DNA of 64,000 nt, taken from positions 1 to 64,000 of the forward strand of contig JAZLAW010000002.1 of the NCBI GenBank assembly GCA_045613385.1, written 5' to 3'. The position numbers and the translations under genes are program-made. This DNA comes from SIG565 sp045613385 (lineage in GTDB: Bacteria > Bacillota > Clostridia > Oscillospirales > Acutalibacteraceae). This document shows positions 59,751 through 64,000 of this stretch, one piece after another. Under the pieces are notes generated by a model, which saw only the letters and a program-made list of their open reading frames with translations, ran no database searches and was not told where the DNA came from. Every line of letters starts with the position of its first letter. The stretch's first letter is position 1.

Positions 59751-61121
59751 TTATAGACACGCCCTTACGTAATTTATCTGATTTTCTACAGAACTAAATG
59801 AAGTACCGCCTTTACTTATACGTTTTTCAACACAAGCAGTAAGACTAATTTCTCCATATAAATCTTCACGGAATAATTCACTAAATTCTTTATATTCTTT
59901 CAGTGATAAATCCTCTAAAATTTTATTTTCCTTTATACATCTTGCAACTATCTGTCCGGATATTTTATAAGCCGTTCTGAAAGGCATACCGTTTTTGACC
60001 AGATAATCGGCAAGGTCTGTGGCGTTAATAAAGCCTTTCTGAGCCGCTGCCAACATATTATCTTTATTAACAGTCATTGTCTCAATCATTCCTGTCATAA
60101 CAAGAATACATTTCTTGACTGTCTCTACTGCATCAAATACACTTTCCTTGTCTTCTTGCATATCCTTGTTATATGCTAACGGTAAACCCTTCAAGACTGT
60201 AAGAAGTGACAGTAAATCTCCATATACTCTACCCGTTTTACCACGGATAAGTTCCGCCATATCAGAATTCTTTTTCTGCGGCATAATGGAAGAACCTGTT
60301 GTAAAATCATCGGAAAGTTCTACAAATTTAAATTCCCAGCTTGTCCACAAAATCAGTTCTTCAGATAAACGTGACAAATGCATCATAATCAGCGAAATAT
60401 CCGCCATAAGTTCTACGGCGAAATCCCTGTCAGAAACACCGTCCATACTGTTTTGGCAGATAGAATCAAAATTCAATTTTTTAGCTTCATATTCCCGGTC
60501 GGTGTTGTATGTAGTACCAGCTAATGCACAACTGCCTATAGGACATACATTTGTCCTTTTTCTCGTATCGGCAAGTCTGTCGATATCTCTTAGAAGCATC
60601 ATACAATAAGCCAACAAATGATGGCCAAATGAAATAGGTTGTGCACGTTGCAAATGTGTATAACCGGGCATAATTGTTTTTATATTTTGTTCCGCTTTGT
60701 CGGTCAATGCACTTATTAAATTCCTTGTAATTTTCGAAATTTCATCAATCTCTTCCCGCAAATTCATTCTAAGGTCCAATGCAACCTGGTCATTACGGCT
60801 TCTTGCAGTATGCAGTTTTTTACCTGTATCGCCGATTCGCAAAGTCAATTCCTGTTCAACAAACATATGAATGTCTTCACATTCCATATCAAATTGGAGT
60901 TTTCCGGAATTCAGGTCATCTAAAATTTCCCCAAGTCCATTAATCAAGGCATCGGCATCATTATCGGTTATAATACCGCAATTTGCCAACATAGCCGCGT
61001 GAGCCATACTTCCTTCAATGTCTTGTTTATAGAGCTTATAATCAAAATGAATGGAAGAATTAAAGTCATCAGCCAGTTTATTTGTGGCGCCATCTGTTCT
61101 TCCTGCCCATAATTTAGCCAT
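59751..61121 (-). CDS. argH: Argininosuccinate lyase
   Basis: A 456-residue fumarase/aspartase-superfamily enzyme producing arginine and fumarate. LWAGRTDGATNKLADDFNSS, TARSRNDQVALDLRMNLRE, PGYTHLQRAQPISFGHHLLA, and the signature GSSIMPQKKNSD. It follows argG after 68 bp that hold a hairpin. Confidence 0.97.
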   Translation of the reverse strand: MAKLWAGRTDGATNKLADDFNSSIHFDYKLYKQDIEGSMAHAAMLANCGIITDNDADALINGLGEILDDLNSGKLQFDMECEDIHMFVEQELTLRIGDTGKKLHTARSRNDQVALDLRMNLREEIDEISKITRNLISALTDKAEQNIKTIMPGYTHLQRAQPISFGHHLLAYCMMLLRDIDRLADTRKRTNVCPIGSCALAGTTYNTDREYEAKKLNFDSICQNSMDGVSDRDFAVELMADISLIMMHLSRLSEELILWTSWEFKFVELSDDFTTGSSIMPQKKNSDMAELIRGKTGRVYGDLLSLLTVLKGLPLAYNKDMQEDKESVFDAVETVKKCILVMTGMIETMTVNKDNMLAAAQKGFINATDLADYLVKNGMPFRTAYKISGQIVARCIKENKILEDLSLKEYKEFSELFREDLYGEISLTACVEKRISKGGTSFSSVENQINYVRACL

Positions 61122-61142
61122 AATTACACCATACCTTAAAAA

Positions 61143-61178
61143 TTATTAATAGTCCTGTACGGATAATCCATACAGGAC
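61143..61178 (-). terminator. Hairpin between argG and argH
   Basis: gtcctgta (61152-61159) pairs with tacaggac (61171-61178), with an inner gga/tcc. On the minus strand TATTAATAATTTTT follows. It may partly end transcription after argG or separate argG mRNA by processing. Confidence 0.6.
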
Positions 61179-61189
61179 AGATTATTATA

Positions 61190-62404
61190 TTATTTGCCAT
61201 CAACAATGGCCTGAACCTTTATCGGCAAACCGTAAAGATTTATAAAGCCTGCTGAATCCTTCTGGTCATAATCGCTCTCACCAAATGTAGCGATTTCTTC
61301 ACTGTAAAGTGAGTACGGACTCCAAACACCTGCATTAATCATATTGCCTTTGTAGAGCTTGAGTTTAACCTTACCGGTAACTCTCTCCTGCGTCTTATCA
61401 ACAAACGCAGAAAGTGCTTCGCGAAGCGGAGTGAACCACTGACCGTTATATACGAGCTCTGCAAAAGTAATTGACAATCTCTGTTTTTCGTGCATTGTCA
61501 TTTTATCGAGACACAAGGTTTCAAGAACATTGTGAGCCTTGTAAAGAATTGTACCGCCGGGGGTTTCATAAACACCGCGGCACTTCATACCAACAAGACG
61601 ATTTTCAACAATGTCAATAATTCCGATACCGTTTGCGCCTCCGATTTCATTGAGTTTAAGGATAATTTCCTTTGCGCTCATTTTAACGCCGTCAAGTGAT
61701 ACCGGAATACCTTTTTCAAATTCGAGTTCAACGTAGGTTGGCTTATCGGGTGCCGCAATGGGAGAAACACCCATTTCAAGAAAACCGGGTTTTTCATACA
61801 TAGGTTCGTTTCCTGTATCTTCAAGGTCCATACCTTCGTGTGATAAGTGCCAAAGATTTTTATCTTTTGAATAGTTGGTTTCCCTATTTATCTTAAGCGG
61901 AATATTATGTGCTTCCGCATACTCTATTTCTTCTTCACGAGATTTTATATCCCACTCTCTCCAAGGAGCAATGATGGGCATATTGGGTGCAAAATGTTTA
62001 ATGGCAAGTTCAAAACGAACCTGGTCATTACCCTTACCGGTACAACCATGGCAAATTGCGTCTGCGCCTTCTTTAATGGCAATTTCAACAAGACCCTTTG
62101 CAATACAGGGACGCGCATGTGAAGTACCAAGCAGATATTCTTCGTATACAGCGCCTGCTTTCATTGTAGGAATTATGTATTCATCAACATATTCTTCGGT
62201 TAAATCAAGTACATAAAGTTTGGATGCACCCGTTTTAATAGCTTTTTCTTCCAAGCCTTCAAGTTCATCAGCCTGTCCTACGTTGCCCGAAACGGCTATT
62301 ACTTCGCAATTATTGTAATTCTCCTTCAGCCACGGAATTATAATAGACGTATCAAGTCCACCCGAGTACGCCAATACAACCTTTTTGATATCTTCTTTTT
62401 TCAT
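61190..62404 (-). CDS. argG: Argininosuccinate synthase
   Basis: A 404-residue ATP-PPase that joins citrulline and aspartate. PP-loop VVLAYSGGLDTSIIIPWLKE, GNVGQADELEGLEEKAIKTG, CHGCTGKGNDQVRFE, and INRETNYSKDKNLWHLSHEG. The ATG has AAGGAGAG upstream. It is the first gene of the operon behind a perfect promoter flanked by ARG-box-like sites. Confidence 0.98.
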   Translation of the reverse strand: MKKEDIKKVVLAYSGGLDTSIIIPWLKENYNNCEVIAVSGNVGQADELEGLEEKAIKTGASKLYVLDLTEEYVDEYIIPTMKAGAVYEEYLLGTSHARPCIAKGLVEIAIKEGADAICHGCTGKGNDQVRFELAIKHFAPNMPIIAPWREWDIKSREEEIEYAEAHNIPLKINRETNYSKDKNLWHLSHEGMDLEDTGNEPMYEKPGFLEMGVSPIAAPDKPTYVELEFEKGIPVSLDGVKMSAKEIILKLNEIGGANGIGIIDIVENRLVGMKCRGVYETPGGTILYKAHNVLETLCLDKMTMHEKQRLSITFAELVYNGQWFTPLREALSAFVDKTQERVTGKVKLKLYKGNMINAGVWSPYSLYSEEIATFGESDYDQKDSAGFINLYGLPIKVQAIVDGK

Positions 62405-62417
62405 AATTTTCTCTCCT

Positions 62418-62431
62418 TGAATAAATATGCA
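62418..62431. promoter_or_regulatory. ARG-box-like site in the argG leader
   Basis: tgaataaatatgca matches TGAAT-w4-ATTCA at 13 of 14 positions. It lies about 20-30 bp downstream of the expected argG transcription start and 14 bp before the ATG. Confidence 0.65.
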
Positions 62432-62457
62432 TAGTCAAATTTTTAACACTTGACTAT
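62431..62457. repeat. 8-bp inverted repeat over the argG start region
   Basis: atagtcaa (62431-62438) and ttgactat (62450-62457) are exact complements with an 11-base spacer. They flank the expected transcription start next to the -10, so they may form a leader hairpin or an operator. Confidence 0.45.
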
Positions 62458-62484
62458 TATACACAGTAAAAATTGCTTTGTCAA
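62456..62484 (-). promoter_or_regulatory. argG operon promoter
   Basis: On the minus strand: TTGACA (62479-62484), 17-bp spacer, TATAAT (62456-62461), a perfect sigma-A consensus. Confidence 0.92.
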
Positions 62485-62503
62485 GCACTAAAATAAATAT
62501 TTA

Positions 62504-62517
62504 TGCATAATTATTGA
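62504..62517. promoter_or_regulatory. Upstream ARG-box-like site
   Basis: tgcataattattga matches TGAAT-w4-ATTCA at 12 of 14 positions. It is about 20 bp upstream of the -35, on the other side of the promoter from the leader site, 86 bp away. Confidence 0.55.
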
Positions 62518-62565
62518 ATTTTTACTCTATATTTTGCATTTTTATGCAAGTTTTGTGCAAATTAT

Positions 62566-62602
62566 TCAAAAAACAAAATGCCCTTTCAGAAAAGAGCATT
62601 TT
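62566..62602 (-). terminator. Amidohydrolase terminator
   Basis: aaaatgccctttc (62575-62587) pairs with gaaaagagcatttt (62589-62602) with one mismatch. On the minus strand TTTTGTTTTTTG follows. Confidence 0.8.
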
Positions 62603-62612
62603 TTACGATTTT

Positions 62613-63686
62613 TTATTTACAGTAAAAGTTCTTGATTTCATCAAAAACTTTTTTCTCATCTTCAGAAAAAGTTTCATATTTCAAGGACAATCTTTCAATT
62701 TCTTTGATTATTGCTGATTTATTATTCGGTTTCGGAGTATCACCCAATAACTTTCTATGATTATTGAAAACAATATTTCTTACTGCCTGTTCGCTTAATC
62801 CTAACGGTTTGTACACATATTCAGGTTTAAAGTAAAAATCTGACAAACTGAATTCTTCGGTGTCGGCAATATTTTTGCAAACAAGATTATAAAGATTTTC
62901 AAAGTTCCTTAAATCATTAAACTCAGCGTTATAAGAGTCGGTTCCAAGATATATACGCTCTGAGTTCCTTTCTAAGAAATATCTCATTGCTTCCCTGTTT
63001 TCAGTAAACACCTGGAACATATGTACCCCCGGTGTTAAGTCGAAAGAAAGATTTGGATATTTATCAAGAAATCTCTGCGCCATATCAAGTTTATCATACA
63101 TAAAAGCAAAATGTGCTAAAATTACATTTAAATTTTGATGTTTATCCATCATTTTCTCAAATTCCGCATAGGTTTCATCAAGAGATAAAAATCCTTCAGC
63201 ACCGTAATAATGTCCGTCAGTTATACGGTATGGCTCTTCCTTTTTTAGTCTCTCATAGTCCCAATAATAAATAGGGTCAGCAATATGTATTAAAACAGGT
63301 AAATTGTTTTTTTCGGCATAATCAAAAACCTTATCATACATCGGAGAATCAAAACCAAAACCTAACTTCTTACGCATGTCGGGTTTGCCTTCAATTAATT
63401 TAAGGCCTTCGAATCCCTGCTCCATAGCATTTTCTAATTGCTCAAGCAAATCATCTGCCGTAGTATCCTTATCATACCAAAAACCGTAGAAAGCAAAAGC
63501 ATCGGGATACATCATATCCTTAGCCATTAAAATCATCAAATTCTGAGAAATGCAGTCATCGTAAATCGGCACCGAAAGAAAAACGATTTTTTCAACATCA
63601 TTCTGTTTCATTTCTTTTCTGAAAAAATCAACCGTATCGGTCATCGGACGTAACTTATCAATATGATAATGAATATCTCTAACCAT
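62613..63686 (-). CDS. Amidohydrolase-family (amidohydrolase 2) TIM-barrel protein
   Basis: A 357-residue metal-dependent hydrolase/decarboxylase-type protein. The N-terminal metal motif is DIHYH (H6, H8), followed by an EGFEGLKLIEGKPD-like strand (QGFEGLKLIEG), LPVLIHIADP, NVILAHFAFM and the C-terminal IYLGTDSYNAEF with a metal-binding Asp. Substrate unknown. ATG 63686 is chosen because GGAG lies 9 nt upstream. A TTGACA-15-TATAAT promoter (63710-63736, minus) precedes it; the spacer is short. Monocistronic. Confidence 0.85.
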   Translation of the reverse strand: MVRDIHYHIDKLRPMTDTVDFFRKEMKQNDVEKIVFLSVPIYDDCISQNLMILMAKDMMYPDAFAFYGFWYDKDTTADDLLEQLENAMEQGFEGLKLIEGKPDMRKKLGFGFDSPMYDKVFDYAEKNNLPVLIHIADPIYYWDYERLKKEEPYRITDGHYYGAEGFLSLDETYAEFEKMMDKHQNLNVILAHFAFMYDKLDMAQRFLDKYPNLSFDLTPGVHMFQVFTENREAMRYFLERNSERIYLGTDSYNAEFNDLRNFENLYNLVCKNIADTEEFSLSDFYFKPEYVYKPLGLSEQAVRNIVFNNHRKLLGDTPKPNNKSAIIKEIERLSLKYETFSEDEKKVFDEIKNFYCK

Positions 63687-63799
63687 TAAAATCAACTCCT
63701 AACAAATGAATTATAACACACAAAAAATTTTGTCAATGAGTATCCGCACGCTGTACGGGTTGATATTTATTTGATATAAAATTAGAATCAGTTGTTTTG

Positions 63800-64000
63800 C
63801 TACTTGTTAATCTCGGGATTATCAGTACGATTCAAAAGATAATCAACAGAAACATTGTGAAAATCTGCAATACCGATTAGGATAGATGTTGGTATATCAA
63901 TATCTCCGCGCTCATAATTACTATATACCCTTTGACTGCACGAAAGCAATTTTCCCATATAGGTTTGGGTCAAATCTTTATCCTCGCGTAAATTTCTAAT
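63800..64000 (-). CDS. XRE-family HTH regulator (partial, C-terminal end only)
   Basis: An open frame enters at the window edge and ends at TAG (63800-63802). It reads IRNLREDKDLTQTYMGKLLS, CSQRVYSNYERGDIDIPTSI, LIGIADFHNVSVDYLLNRTD, then NPEINK. This is a classic Cro/CI-type HTH (residues LRED.DLTQ...GK.L......S.YE.G), with the VSVDYLLNRTD ending common in small Clostridial XRE regulators. Only 66 codons are visible; the start lies outside. Confidence 0.9.
   Translation of the reverse strand: MRNLREDKDLTQTYMGKLLSCSQRVYSNYERGDIDIPTSILIGIADFHNVSVDYLLNRTDNPEINK

Noticed and set aside
62405..62612. T-box or arginine riboswitch upstream of argG
   Set aside because: The leader is only about 45 nt from the expected start of transcription and lacks T-box sequence; the ARG-box-like sites explain the region better.

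Overview
The window is low-GC, gene-dense DNA from an endospore-forming member of class Clostridia, probably an uncultured relative of the Oscillospirales; the order is inference. The evidence is the set of sporulation genes (yqfC, yqfD, ylbJ, spoIIR, ytfJ/gerW, a dacF-type carboxypeptidase), Firmicutes gene orders (phoH-ybeY-era-yqzL-recO-mutS2, dgt-dnaG-rpoD, scpA-scpB), strong AGGAGG-type ribosome binding sites with frequent GTG/TTG starts, and TTGACA/TATAAT promoters with 17-bp spacers.

Layout. 1-1213: a possible 3' end of an SDR gene with its terminator, then a two-gene cassette that looks like a BECR-type toxin with a DUF4926-like immunity protein, between two inverted repeats. 1214-8434: a housekeeping/sporulation run on the minus strand (mutS2, recO, yqzL, era, ybeY, phoH, yqfD, yqfC). 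8508-11953 (plus): ylbJ, then a DivIVA-like coiled-coil protein, a lone fumarase/tartrate dehydratase beta-type subunit and a DUF6273 membrane protein. 12004-17590 (minus): secG, then an operon from a site-2 protease through scpAB, DUF2953, ytfJ and a D-Ala-D-Ala carboxypeptidase to an RsuA/RluB pseudouridine synthase and a GNAT protein. 17672-27734 (minus): cytoplasmic-type amidase, an unknown protein, TSCPD protein, Rrf2 regulator, rpoD, dnaG, dgt, yigZ, rpmE, spoIIR, ispE, aminotransferase and Lrp regulator. 27875-29512 (plus): the ACT/UPF0210 pair. 29593-33406: a decayed EamA half-transporter, two tandem Gfo/Idh/MocA paralogues and an AraC regulator.

33505-46604 is one 11-gene surface-polysaccharide operon on the minus strand, driven by a near-consensus promoter. 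It encodes a UDP-HexNAc dehydrogenase and a 4-epimerase (TviB/TviC type), an asparagine-synthetase-like protein, a TupA-like ATP-grasp protein, four glycosyltransferases, an EpsG-type polymerase, LicD and a flippase. Together these suggest a secreted glycan with a uronic acid that may be amidated, plus phosphocholine-type decoration. 46801-49458 holds uvrB and trmB. 49523-49862 is a tRNA-Leu(CAG) unit in which 25 bp including the tRNA 5' end are duplicated around a 144-bp highly structured insert, all behind a perfect consensus promoter.

49896-51025 is a split chromate transporter pair. 51077-54400 is a Na+-pumping oxaloacetate decarboxylase operon with a separate biotin carrier. 54567-62404 is a complete arginine pathway, transcribed argG-H-C-J-B-D-F, with ARG-box-like sites on both sides of the argG promoter. 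The window ends with an amidohydrolase and the 3' part of an XRE-type regulator. No stretch over 300 bp lacks an annotated element. The most notable items are the tRNA-Leu insert, the orphan toxin/immunity cassette, the polysaccharide operon, phoH apparently starting at ATT, and a recurring arrangement in which intergenic hairpins contain the downstream ribosome binding site.
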